This document shows positions 16,955-25,026 of a stretch of 64,000 bases of DNA, piece by piece (position 1 is the stretch's first letter; the number at the start of each line of letters is the position of its first letter). The position numbers and the translations under genes are program-made. The notes under the pieces are model-generated. The model saw only the letters and a list, made by a program, of their open reading frames with translations. It was not told where the DNA came from and ran no database searches. Source of the stretch: JBQKLI01 sp012798975 (GTDB taxonomy: Bacteria > Bacillota > Clostridia > Tissierellales > Peptoniphilaceae); NCBI RefSeq assembly GCF_052116305.1, contig NZ_JBQKLI010000003.1, positions 1 to 64,000 of the forward strand, read 5' to 3'.

Positions 16955-17407
16955 ATGCTAGAGCAAGAATTCATCGAACTCTATGATAAATTTAAATTGA
17001 ATTTCTATCGAAATATCTTTGCGGGATTTACAGGAAGAGAAGCCAGTCTAACGGCAACAGAAACCTTCTGTGTAGAGGTAATCCATGCCTTAAAGAGACC
17101 TACGGTTAATAAACTGGCAGAGTTTCTTGATATCTCCCAACCCAATGCTGCTTATAAAGTAGCAAGTCTTGTAAAAAAGGGCTATGTGGTAAAAGAACAG
17201 TCCAAGGAGGATAAGAGAGTATTCTACTTGGATGTAACGGAAAAATTTGAGAAATACTATAAATTTAAGAATGAATATATTTATACTGTAATTAACAGAG
17301 CTAAGGAAGAGTTTACAGAGGATGAAGTTTATCAGCTGGAAAATATGCTTCATCGTATGAGTACAGAAATGATGCCGGAAGTTTCAGGGTTTTTCAATGA
17401 AGATTAG
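16955..17407 (+). CDS. MarR-family regulator, FabT-like
   Basis: A 150-residue winged-helix protein. The recognition region is around TVNKLAEFLDISQPNAAYKVASLVKKGYV with the wing KEDKRVFYL, a MarR layout. As the last gene of the fab operon it is probably the FabT-type repressor that senses long-chain acyl-ACP. Streptococcal fab clusters also carry fabT, though at the other end. The operator may be the direct repeats at the operon promoter; that is inferred. Confidence 0.82.
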   Translation: MLEQEFIELYDKFKLNFYRNIFAGFTGREASLTATETFCVEVIHALKRPTVNKLAEFLDISQPNAAYKVASLVKKGYVVKEQSKEDKRVFYLDVTEKFEKYYKFKNEYIYTVINRAKEEFTEDEVYQLENMLHRMSTEMMPEVSGFFNED

Positions 17408-17412
17408 AAGTG

Positions 17413-17457
17413 AAAAAGAATCCCTAAGATTGGTTTCCAATCTTAGGGATTCTTTTT
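17413..17457. terminator. bidirectional terminator of the fab operon and the HMA gene
   Basis: A perfect 21-bp stem (AAAAAGAATCCCTAAGATTGG and its complement) with a TTT loop, A-run on the left and T-run on the right. It sits between the convergent MarR gene (stop 17407) and HMA gene (stop 17459). Confidence 0.92.
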
Positions 17458-17458
17458 A

Positions 17459-17686
17459 TTATCTTTCTTTTGATTTTTCTATGGTATAACCTACTTGGCG
17501 GATTGCTCTTTCAATTTCCTTTAGACTTAGCTTTTCTTCATCGTAGGAAACCTTAGCCTTACTGGCATTAAAGAGAACTTTAATACTGTCTTGGTCGACA
17601 CCGTCAAGGGATTTTAAGGCTCCCTCGATTTTTTGAGTACAGGAGGGACAAGTTAACGTTTCTAATTGTAATGTTGCAGTTTTCAT
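17459..17686 (-). CDS. small heavy-metal-associated (HMA) domain protein
   Basis: A 75-residue ferredoxin-like HMA domain with the metal motif CPSC in LTCPSCTQKI (residues about 13-16). Such proteins carry soft metals or serve as detached N-terminal domains of P1B ATPases. It follows the P-type ATPase gene by 18 bases on the same strand, and that ATPase lacks an N-terminal HMA domain, so the two probably work together. The metal is not resolved. Confidence 0.88.
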   Translation of the reverse strand: MKTATLQLETLTCPSCTQKIEGALKSLDGVDQDSIKVLFNASKAKVSYDEEKLSLKEIERAIRQVGYTIEKSKER

Positions 17687-17704
17687 ATTATTTCTCCTTT
17701 ATGT

Positions 17705-19558
17705 TTATTTTTTTAGGTGATAGCCTAATAATCTCATACCATTTAAAATAACAACTAAAATACTACCTTCGTGAGCCAGCATTCCGATAGACATATTCAT
17801 CCAATCACTAAACAATAGACTTGTTAAAAGGATAAAAACAACAGCAATGGCAATCACAATATTTTGGAACATATTATTCGCAGTTGCCTTGACAAGGCCT
17901 AGGGCATGAGGAAGTCGGTTAAAGTTGGAGTTCATTAATACCACATCTGATGTTTCGATGGCTACATCTGTCCCGCTGCCCATGGCGATTCCTACATCTG
18001 CGAGGGCAAGGGATGGGCTATCATTGACTCCATCTCCAACAAAGGCTACAATCTCTCCCTTTTCCTTAAGTTCTTTAATATAGGCGGATTTATCCTCAGG
18101 AAGCATATTTCCGTAAGCCTTTGTCAACTGAAGTTCCTTGTTGATAATATCGACAGTACCCTGATTATCACCAGAAAGCATAATCAGATTTTTTACCCCT
18201 AAAGCACGAAGTTTTTGAAGATCTTCCTTTACCCCTGGGCGGATAAGATCTTTAATGCCCATAAGGACCTTAAGCTCTCCATCGACTGAAGTAAGAACGA
18301 GAGAGTTTCCTTCTTTTTCTAAACGCTCTGCATCCGCCTTTGCCTTATCATCTAGTATAACATTTTCTTGAACCATAAGGGATACGTTCCCTACAGCGAT
18401 CCGTTTTCCAGAAACGCTGGCGACGATACCGCCTCCCTTAACAACCTCTGTGTTTTCAACTTCTAAATAATTTTTGATCCCAAGCTCTTTAAGAACCGCC
18501 TTTGCTAAAGGATGATCGGATTCATGCTCAATACTTGCTAAATACTTAAGGGTATCATTGTCTTTCTCCCCATAGTAAATAGTTTCAGAAACGGCAGGAG
18601 TTCCCTGAGTTAAGGTTCCAGTTTTATCGAAAACGATACTGTCGACTCTGCTAAAATCATGGATGACCTCGCTTCCTTTTAAAAGAATGCCGTTCTTTGC
18701 TCCGTTGCCAATACCGGCAACATTGGACACCGGTACACCGATAACGAGAGCTCCCGGACACCCTAATACAAGAATAGTGATCGCCAGTTCTGCATCTCTC
18801 GTAATCAACCACACGATAAAAGCAATAACAAGAACAGCCGGTGTATAATATTTTGCGAAACGATCAATAAAGCGCTCTGCTTCGCTTTTACTATCTTGTG
18901 CCTCTTCGACAAGTTCGATAATCTTACCAAAGGTAGTATCTTCTCCTACCTTATTCGCTAGGATTTGTATTGTGCCATTTTCGAGAATGGTTCCAGCAAA
19001 AACCTGAGAATCTGTTTTTTTGCCTACCGGTACAGATTCTCCAGTAATACTTGCCTCGTTGATATGTCCTTCCCCAGAAAGTACGGTACCATCGACCGGA
19101 ACTTTTGCCCCAGTTTTGACAAGCAGAATATCACCCTCGTCTACATCATCAACATCAACTTCTTCAAAGCTTCCATCGGCCATCTGCTTTAATGCACTTT
19201 CTGGAGCCATCTCTGTCAATTCTTTGATGGCAGATCGTGTATGATTTAATGTCCGCTGCTCTAAATATGCACCGAATAAAAACAGAAAGGTCACAATTGC
19301 CGATTCCTCAAAGTTTTGAATAATAAAGGCTCCGATAACGGCGATAGTTACTAAAAGATCGATACTGATGACCTTTACTCTAATCGCTTGAAAGGCCTGT
19401 ATGGCTATCGGCAAAACACCGATTATGGAAGCGGCAACTAAACCACCTATGGCCATTCTTTCATTATGTAAGACCCAGTGATTAAAAAAGGCGAATACAA
19501 TGAGCAGTCCACTTATAATGGTTATTTGTTTTTTACTTCTTAAAATAAATCCTTGCAT
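17705..19558 (-). CDS. heavy-metal P1B-type ATPase with CPG membrane motif
   Basis: A 617-residue cation-exporting or importing ATPase. It has TGES, the phosphorylation site DKTGTLTQG, GDGVNDSPSLA, and a transmembrane metal motif CPG (residues about 267-269) where copper and zinc pumps usually have CPC. No N-terminal metal domain is present. An upstream ATG at 19588 is possible, but the ATG at 19558 has a GGGGGAG site 7 bases away and is preferred. Specificity is unclear; zinc, cadmium or another divalent metal fits the general family. Confidence 0.87.
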   Translation of the reverse strand: MQGFILRSKKQITIISGLLIVFAFFNHWVLHNERMAIGGLVAASIIGVLPIAIQAFQAIRVKVISIDLLVTIAVIGAFIIQNFEESAIVTFLFLFGAYLEQRTLNHTRSAIKELTEMAPESALKQMADGSFEEVDVDDVDEGDILLVKTGAKVPVDGTVLSGEGHINEASITGESVPVGKKTDSQVFAGTILENGTIQILANKVGEDTTFGKIIELVEEAQDSKSEAERFIDRFAKYYTPAVLVIAFIVWLITRDAELAITILVLGCPGALVIGVPVSNVAGIGNGAKNGILLKGSEVIHDFSRVDSIVFDKTGTLTQGTPAVSETIYYGEKDNDTLKYLASIEHESDHPLAKAVLKELGIKNYLEVENTEVVKGGGIVASVSGKRIAVGNVSLMVQENVILDDKAKADAERLEKEGNSLVLTSVDGELKVLMGIKDLIRPGVKEDLQKLRALGVKNLIMLSGDNQGTVDIINKELQLTKAYGNMLPEDKSAYIKELKEKGEIVAFVGDGVNDSPSLALADVGIAMGSGTDVAIETSDVVLMNSNFNRLPHALGLVKATANNMFQNIVIAIAVVFILLTSLLFSDWMNMSIGMLAHEGSILVVILNGMRLLGYHLKK

Positions 19559-19623
19559 AATTTCTCCCCCTTGATTCCTTTTTATCATGAAACAAATGCT
19601 AGGAATGTTTTGTTCCTATCTTC

Positions 19624-19632
19624 ATTATAGCA
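19624..19632 (-). promoter_or_regulatory. extended -10 promoter of the P-type ATPase operon
   Basis: On the minus strand this reads TGCTATAAT, an extended -10 element about 65 bases before the ATPase start. No strong -35 is evident. The segment between it and the start holds GAACAAAACATTCC and GCATTTGTTTC, which may be regulatory, but no known operator is recognised. Confidence 0.5.
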
Positions 19633-19775
19633 GAGGGGAGAGGAAGCAAAATTGATTTGCGTCAACATTATCAATTAGGGGTACAGATTAGTGTGTTTAT
19701 TTAAAAGAAAAGGGAATATATAATATAAGTATAAAGAATAAAATAGTACTTTTCAAAGATGGAAAGGAGATACAA

Positions 19776-19965
19776 ATGAAGACTTTAACAGAAAAAAAGA
19801 GTACTTAATTATACAACATTCTTGGTTGTTGCATTAGCAGTAATAATTGCAAACACTGTACTTTTAGAAACAGGTATCGGTATTGATCTTCTCATTCGAA
19901 TCCTTTTGGTTGCAGCATTTTATTTTGCCAATCGGAAGCTTATAGATGTGTTTTTTAAAGGATAG
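19776..19965 (+). pseudogene. small membrane protein gene with a -1 frameshift at an A7 run
   Basis: A good GGAAAGGAGA site precedes the ATG at 19776, but the frame stops after 10 codons (MKTLTEKKST). Removing one A from the A7 run at 19792-19798 yields about 62 residues: MKTLTEKRVLNYTTFLV, then hydrophobic ALAVIIANTVLLETGIGIDLL and RILLVAAFYFANRKLIDVFFKG, ending at 19965. This looks like a two-helix membrane protein. Either it is broken or expression depends on slippage at A7. The family was not recognised. Confidence 0.6.
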
Positions 19966-20015
19966 AGGGGATTTGCCTAAGACATAAACGTATAAAAGAA
20001 TAAAATGGGATTTTC

Positions 20016-20085
20016 CTGATTGTCTTATTTTTGATTATCAGGTCTTTTTTGAAAAAGGGCTTCTAGGGTCCTAGAGGCTTTTCAT
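20016..20085 (+). terminator. terminator-like hairpins after the small membrane gene
   Basis: CCTGAT pairs with ATCAGG across a long loop and is followed by TCTTTTTT near 20045. A second hairpin, GCTTCTAGG/CCTAGAGGC with one G-U pair, is followed by TTTT near 20085. Both are weaker than others in the window. Confidence 0.4.
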
Positions 20086-20143
20086 TGTTAATATGGAGAG
20101 AACGCTGCGGGATATTTTAAGAAGTAGAGAGGTTAGAAGAACT

Positions 20144-20173
20144 AAAAATCCAAGGGATGTCCCTTGGATTTTT
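20144..20173 (-). terminator. tyrS terminator
   Basis: Arms AAAAATCCAAGGG and CCCTTGGATTTTT around an ATGT loop, starting at the base next to the tyrS stop codon. It ends in a U-run on the minus strand. Confidence 0.85.
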
Positions 20174-21424
20174 TTATTTTATAACAACACGATGATATAC
20201 TTTTTTACCTTTTTTAATCACAAGTTCGCCTTCTTTAAAGTCTTCTTTTGTAATCACTTTAGAAGGGTCTGCTACGACTTCTCCATCTAAACGAATACCA
20301 TTTTGCTGAATAAGGCGTCTTGCTTCACCGTTGGATTTTGTAAGGCCAAGCTCTGTTAAGAGAGCTAATAGTCCCATTCCTTCGTCAAACGCAGAAGCAT
20401 CCATTTCCGTAGAAGGCATATTTTCATCGGTTGCTCCGCTGGCGAAAAGATTTTTAGAAGTTTCTAAAGCTTGTTTTGCTTTTTCTTCTCCATGGACAAG
20501 CTTTGTAATCTCATAAGCTAAAACTTCTTTTCCTTCATTGATTTTTTCGTCTTTTAAGGCTCCTAAGCGTTTACATTCCTCTGTTGGAAGGAAGGTCAGC
20601 ATAAGCAGGAATTTTTCTACATCTCGGTCGTCTACATTACGCATATACTGGAATAATTCGTAGGGAGATGTTTTTTCTTCGTCAAGCCACACAGCACCCT
20701 TTTGAGATTTTCCCATTTTTACACCGTCTGCTGTAGTTAACAGTTTGAAGGTCATGGCATATACCTTGTCGTTTTCGATTTTACGAACAAGATCGTAGCC
20801 CCCTAAGATATTAGACCATTGGTCTGATCCTCCCATTTGCAGCTTGCAGCCGTATTTTCGATACAATTTTAAAAAATCATAGGACTGCATTAAAATATAA
20901 CTGAATTCAAAGAAGGTTAAACCTTGATCCATTCTATTTTTATAAGCATCTAATGAAAGCATTTGGTTGACAGAAAAGTGAACACCGATTTCTCTCATAA
21001 AGTCAAGAAAGTTTAAATCTAAAAGCCAGTTTGCATTGTTGTCGATAATCGCGCCGCCATCTACTCCGAAGTCTATGAAACGAGCGAACTGCTGCGCAAA
21101 ACGATCGGCATTGTTGTCGATGATTTCTTTTGTCATCAGAAGTCTCATATCATTTCTGCCAGAAGGGTCCCCGATCATTGTCGTACCGCCTCCTAAAAGA
21201 GCAATTGGAATATGACCATGGCGCTGCATTCTCATCATAACCATAATTTGAATAAAATGGCCGATCGTTAAACTATCCGCAGTGGCATCGAATCCGATAT
21301 AGAAGGGGATTTTTTCTTTTCCTAATAATTCCTTTAATTCGTCTTCGTAAGTAGCCTGTTCAAAATATCCTCGTTCAACCAGTTCATCAAAGACATTTTC
21401 ATGTTCGATTTTATAATTAATCAC
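20174..21424 (-). CDS. tyrS: tyrosyl-tRNA synthetase
   Basis: A 416-residue class I synthetase that charges tRNA-Tyr. It shows the HIGH-type SLTIGH, PSGRND, the KMSKS-type loop KMGKSQKGAVWLD and a C-terminal S4 RNA-binding domain (about 345-416). An ATG at 21442 would overlap the GGAGGT ribosome site, so the GTG at 21424, six bases after that site, is the better start. No T-box is seen upstream, in contrast to the neighbouring lyase gene. Confidence 0.95.
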   Translation of the reverse strand: MINYKIEHENVFDELVERGYFEQATYEDELKELLGKEKIPFYIGFDATADSLTIGHFIQIMVMMRMQRHGHIPIALLGGGTTMIGDPSGRNDMRLLMTKEIIDNNADRFAQQFARFIDFGVDGGAIIDNNANWLLDLNFLDFMREIGVHFSVNQMLSLDAYKNRMDQGLTFFEFSYILMQSYDFLKLYRKYGCKLQMGGSDQWSNILGGYDLVRKIENDKVYAMTFKLLTTADGVKMGKSQKGAVWLDEEKTSPYELFQYMRNVDDRDVEKFLLMLTFLPTEECKRLGALKDEKINEGKEVLAYEITKLVHGEEKAKQALETSKNLFASGATDENMPSTEMDASAFDEGMGLLALLTELGLTKSNGEARRLIQQNGIRLDGEVVADPSKVITKEDFKEGELVIKKGKKVYHRVVIK

Positions 21425-21700
21425 TGTATTACCTCCGTACATTTTTTAGAATCGAAAAATTATTATTTCAGTATATCCTTTTTTAGATGTAGAAATCTTA
21501 TTTGACAAGTGTGGAGTGGGAAAGAAAATGTTTGGCATTTTTCCATGGCAAAAAAGGATACCATCACGACACCTTGTCATATTGAATCTTTATTTTCCTT
21601 AGTTCTGTAAAATGATTCTACAGTACAATCTTTTCTAAACTTTATTTTAACACTATAGAATCAAAATTTACAGTTCTATTCATTTTAGATAAAAATCATA
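21425..21700. other. intergenic region between lyase and tyrS
   Basis: Nothing coding is seen. The minus-strand stretch holds an incomplete copy of the GA/CT repeat (TGTGGAGTGGGAAAG at about 21509-21524) and weak -35/-10-like sequences. No T-box core (GGTGGTA type) is present in front of tyrS. Confidence 0.5.
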
Positions 21701-21705
21701 AAACA

Positions 21706-21740
21706 AAAGAAGAAAAAGCAAGGCCTTTTCTTCTTTAATT
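21706..21740 (-). terminator. terminator-like hairpin after the lyase gene
   Basis: AAGAAGAAAA and TTTTCTTCTT arms flank an AGC/GCC centre just beyond the lyase stop at 21761. It is A/T-rich but correctly placed, so tyrS is probably transcribed separately. Confidence 0.5.
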
Positions 21741-21760
21741 TCACATTTCACACGGTATTT

Positions 21761-23206
21761 CTACAGACTGTCGCCGAAATCTTCTCTGAATTTCTTCACT
21801 AATTGATCTGGCCAGTCGGATGTTGCTTCCAGCCTTCCGAAGAAGAAACGCAATGTGCTTGGTTCTTCTACAAAACGAAGTCCTCCGATTAGTTTTCTGT
21901 TTTCATACAACCAGCATACACGGTCGATAGCGTATTTTAATTGAGATAATGTGTAGACACGGCGTGGAACAGCAAGTCTAAGAAGTTCCATATTGCTTAA
22001 TACTTCATTTCCTTCTTCATCTCGGTCTTCAGACATAGTTCCTCTTTCCATTCCACGTATGCCGCCTGCAATATACAAGGCAGCGGCTAAGGAACCGGAA
22101 CGGTATTGTTCACGAGGAAGGTGATCTAAAAACTGCATTGCATCAATGTGAACTCCAAGTCCTCCTGCTGGGGTAACGACAGGAATCCCTCTTTTTACGA
22201 ATTCATCTACCATATATTGAATAAAGACAGGTCCTTGTTCTACGAATTGTTCGTCCATCGTTTCTTGAAGACCAACAGCGATTGCCTCCATTTCTCTTAC
22301 AGACATACCGCCGTAGGTTAAGAATCCTTCGTATAAGGTGACAAGCTCTCTCATTTCATTAAACATCTTACGGCTGTTTGTAAGAATACCGCCGCCTTTT
22401 GCAAAGCCTAGTTTACGAGCTGAGAAGTAGATAATATCGCAAAGACTTGAAATTTCTGCTGTAATTTCTCGAATAGATGCATTTTTGTATTTTTTCTCTC
22501 TCGTTTTGATGAAGTGAAGATTATCTTGTAAAAGGGAAGCGTCTAGAACTAGCTTGATTCCCTTTTTTTGACAAATATCAGCTACATCGTGAAGGTTTTG
22601 TAAAGAAAATGGCTGACCTCCGATTAGGTTTGTACCGGCTTCCATACGAACGAAAGCGATCTTATCAGCACCCTTTTCCTCGATAAAATCATTTAATTTT
22701 TCGATATCCATATTTCCTTTAAAAGGAAGATCGCTAGTAACTTCAATTCCTCTTTCGTCTATCAATTCCACAACTTTAGAACCATTCAGTTCGATATGGG
22801 CTTTTGTTGTAGTGAAATGATAGTTCATCGGCGTGAATTGTCCAGGTTTGCAGTATGTACTTGCAATAATATTTTCACAGGCACGGCCTTGGTGGGCTGG
22901 CAGATAAAGATCTTTATGGAATACGTCTACTAAAGAAGCTTTTAAACGGTTAAAAGTCTCGCTTCCTGCATAAGCGTCATCGGCAATAAACATAGCTGCC
23001 TGCTGTTTATCGCTCATAGCGTTTACACCGCTGTCTGTAAGCATATCTAAAAAGACATCTCTGTTTTGAAGAAGGAATGTATTATAACCTGCTTCTTCCA
23101 TGTTTTTTCTTCTCTCTTCTACAGGGGGAAGGTTTAATTTCTGGACAATACGAACCTTGTGCATCTCTAAAGGTAAAAATTCATCTGTTGTTAATCGAAT
23201 AGTCAT
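21761..23206 (-). CDS. PLP lyase of the tyrosine phenol-lyase / tryptophanase family
   Basis: A 481-residue beta-eliminating lyase. Family landmarks are AGYNTFLL, LTDSGVNAMSDKQ, AYAGSETF, HQGRACEN, FTTTKAH, the PLP lysine in FSARKLGFAKGGG and PRRVYT, whose Arg binds the carboxylate. MERG, where tyrosine phenol-lyase has its specificity Arg and tryptophanase has a hydrophobic residue, is retained. The DATRC segment of classical TPL, containing an Arg near the cofactor, reads DASLL here, so it is a divergent member. The upstream T-box reads a tyrosine codon, supporting tyrosine as the linked amino acid. The reaction is probably tyrosine to phenol, pyruvate and ammonia, or its reverse. Confidence 0.82.
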   Translation of the reverse strand: MTIRLTTDEFLPLEMHKVRIVQKLNLPPVEERRKNMEEAGYNTFLLQNRDVFLDMLTDSGVNAMSDKQQAAMFIADDAYAGSETFNRLKASLVDVFHKDLYLPAHQGRACENIIASTYCKPGQFTPMNYHFTTTKAHIELNGSKVVELIDERGIEVTSDLPFKGNMDIEKLNDFIEEKGADKIAFVRMEAGTNLIGGQPFSLQNLHDVADICQKKGIKLVLDASLLQDNLHFIKTREKKYKNASIREITAEISSLCDIIYFSARKLGFAKGGGILTNSRKMFNEMRELVTLYEGFLTYGGMSVREMEAIAVGLQETMDEQFVEQGPVFIQYMVDEFVKRGIPVVTPAGGLGVHIDAMQFLDHLPREQYRSGSLAAALYIAGGIRGMERGTMSEDRDEEGNEVLSNMELLRLAVPRRVYTLSQLKYAIDRVCWLYENRKLIGGLRFVEEPSTLRFFFGRLEATSDWPDQLVKKFREDFGDSL

Positions 23207-23227
23207 TGTTCTCCTCCTAAAAATAAA

Positions 23228-23475
23228 AAAAGTCCTTTCATATAGAAAGGACGAATTGACGTGTTACCACCTTTGTTCATGATATTTTCGCAAATACCAT
23301 CTTCATAAGTTAAAAACTTTACGCTATAACAGGCGCACCTGTAAGGCCTACTTTTATTTCAGCTCATAACATCCAAGTCGTATTCATAAACGTTAAGCTT
23401 ATTCCGTTTCACCACCCCGGAACTCTCTAAAAGCCGCTGCATTTACTACTATTCTTGTCATTTGTTTCATATGTA
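23228..23475 (-). promoter_or_regulatory. tyrosine-specific T-box leader
   Basis: The minus-strand leader has all T-box parts. Stem I has the AGUA motif of the specifier loop and the apical TTCCG-GGGTGGTGAAA-CGGAA. The specifier loop reads GAA-UAC, placing UAC (Tyr) at 23380-23382. The T-box core AAAGGTGGTAACACG is at 23260-23274, with UGGU that would match a CCA end carrying discriminator A. The terminator GTCCTTTC/GAAAGGAC with a U-run is at 23232-23252. Uncharged tRNA-Tyr should prevent termination and turn on the lyase gene. Confidence 0.9.
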
Positions 23476-23481
23476 TTTCTT

Positions 23482-23510
23482 ATGATACTCTATCAGTTTT
23501 AACCTGTCAA
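23482..23510 (-). promoter_or_regulatory. promoter of the T-box leader
   Basis: On the minus strand TTGACA (23505-23510), 17-base spacer, TATCAT (23482-23487). It places the RNA start a few bases before stem I. Confidence 0.8.
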
Positions 23511-23707
23511 GTATATTGAAAGGAAATAAATAAAATATCGTTAGACTTTAACTTGAAAAAGCGGAAGGTGTAATAGAAAGGGCTTTATAGTAAAATAAAG
23601 ATGCAAAGAAGTAAAAAAATACATATAACCCTAAGTTTAAAGGAAAAGGGTTTAATCCTGTTAAGAGAAAAGGATCTTTCACACTGTTTATTTAAGGAGG
23701 AATATAT

Positions 23708-24832
23708 ATGAATGTATTAATGAATATTTATAATTTCCATGAAGATTATGCATGGCCGGTACTTGGTCCGATTATAAAAAAGACCTATAAAGTTTTAATG
23801 ATTCCTTTTTCTCATCATGAGGAATGGGTAGGTTCGCCTCGGGAATGGGAAGAAGAGTTTGGCAAAGAAGGAAGGATGTACGACGAGCTCATTGCGCCCT
23901 TTTTGTCTTATGGAATAAAAGAAAAAAATATTATCTGGCTACGAGAATTTGAAGACAACAGAATCACAGCCAGAGAAAAAATTGCTTCGGCAGATATTAT
24001 TTATATGCCTGGAGGCTACCCTGAAAAGATTATGAGAAGGGCAGAAGCTTTCGGTATTGTGGAGGTTTTGAGAGATTTTAAAGGAATCTTTATGGGAAGT
24101 TCTGCAGGGGCCATGGTGCAGATGAAAGAATATCATATGACTCCTGACGACGATTATAACGAGTTCGGACTTTATCTAGGACTTGGAAGAATAGAGGATT
24201 TTGAAATGGAGGTCCATTTCCGAAACACCTACGGACAACGACGCTCTATGAGAAGATACTTTGAAGAAAGAAAAAAGAAAATCTACGCAGTAGGGGATAA
24301 CGGTGGACTGCTTCAAAAAGAAGATGGAACGGTTATTCCATTCGGAGATGTTTCTCTCTATGAAAATCGAGAAGAGCTGGAAAATATACCTGTTGTAGAG
24401 GGGGAAAGTTTTTATTTCAGAGATCTTACGGAGGATGACAAAAAGATATTAGAGGAAGAAGACGAGCAGGTTCCTGAGTGGATAAAGATGATTCCAAAAG
24501 AGGATCACCGCTGTTATACCCTTGTAAAAAAAGAATCGGGAGAAGTCTGCGGACATATCACAACTGTTCCAGAGAACTATGGAACTTTAAAAATCATTAT
24601 TCGATTCTATTCCAATAGTGACGAAAGAATTATAACAGCAGGGAATGCCTTTTTCAGCAGTGTTTTCGAAAACACCGGTTATCATCGCATCGAGTGCAGA
24701 ATGTATAATGATTATTCCATAGAAAAAGAGTTTTTAGAAAAAACAGGATTTGATTTAGAAGGAGTCTTGGAAGATAAGATCGCTTGGGAAGGAGAATATA
24801 TAACAGAATATATCTGCAGTTTAAAGAAATAA
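23708..24832 (+). CDS. peptidase S51-like domain fused to a GNAT acetyltransferase
   Basis: A 374-residue two-domain protein. The N-terminal part (about 1-225) resembles the cyanophycinase/dipeptidase E (S51) class-I-amidotransferase-like fold, with the nucleophile elbow FMGSSAGAMV near residue 133 and MPGGYPEK before it. The C-terminal part (about 235-370) resembles a GNAT domain, with LVKKESGEVCGHI and the ending YNDYSIEKEFLEKTGFDLEG. It has its own AAGGAGG site and no partner gene. The combination suggests peptide or amino-acid derivative processing with acyl transfer; substrate unknown. Confidence 0.72.
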   Translation: MNVLMNIYNFHEDYAWPVLGPIIKKTYKVLMIPFSHHEEWVGSPREWEEEFGKEGRMYDELIAPFLSYGIKEKNIIWLREFEDNRITAREKIASADIIYMPGGYPEKIMRRAEAFGIVEVLRDFKGIFMGSSAGAMVQMKEYHMTPDDDYNEFGLYLGLGRIEDFEMEVHFRNTYGQRRSMRRYFEERKKKIYAVGDNGGLLQKEDGTVIPFGDVSLYENREELENIPVVEGESFYFRDLTEDDKKILEEEDEQVPEWIKMIPKEDHRCYTLVKKESGEVCGHITTVPENYGTLKIIIRFYSNSDERIITAGNAFFSSVFENTGYHRIECRMYNDYSIEKEFLEKTGFDLEGVLEDKIAWEGEYITEYICSLKK

Positions 24833-24835
24833 AAA

Positions 24836-25020
24836 AGCGAGTAGGGAGCAGGGAATAGGAAGTAAGGAAAAGGGAATAGGCAATAGGAAATAGGAAATAG
24901 GGATGGAAGAAACAAAGAACGTGTTTCTTCTGTTTTATTTTAATAAAAGAAAAGGAAAGTGGAGTTTTTCCACTTTCCTTCATTAACTCCACTCTCCACT
25001 CTTACACACTCCACACTTCT
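24836..25020. repeat. dispersed intergenic repeat, full copy 3
   Basis: Left part: a GA-rich imperfect tandem of GGAAATAGG units (24838-24905). Then a hairpin GAAGAAACA/TGTTTCTTC with loop AAGAACG (24906-24930), then TTCTGTTTTATTTTAATAAAA, then a second hairpin AAGGAAAGTGGA/TCCACTTTCCTT (24952-24980), and finally the CT-rich arm CTCCACTCTCCACTC. This is the clearest full-length member. The second hairpin probably also terminates the flanking genes. Confidence 0.7.
24952..24980. terminator. hairpin between the S51-GNAT gene and hom
   Basis: 12-bp perfect arms AAGGAAAGTGGA and TCCACTTTCCTT around GTTTT. It sits between convergent genes. An almost identical hairpin appears at 28511-28536 inside another repeat copy. 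Confidence 0.6.
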
Positions 25021-25026
25021 TCTTTT

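Noticed and set aside
20093..20290. 65-residue plus-strand open frame overlapping tyrS 3' end
   Set aside because: It crosses the tyrS terminator and coding region in antisense and has no recognisable protein features.
21425..21700. T-box in front of tyrS
   Set aside because: No GGTGGTA-type core or specifier hairpin on the minus strand; the only T-box is the one before the lyase.
24838..24905. CRISPR array suggested by repeated GGAAATAGG units
   Set aside because: Units are short, adjacent and imperfect with no spacers; they belong to the GA-rich repeat family.
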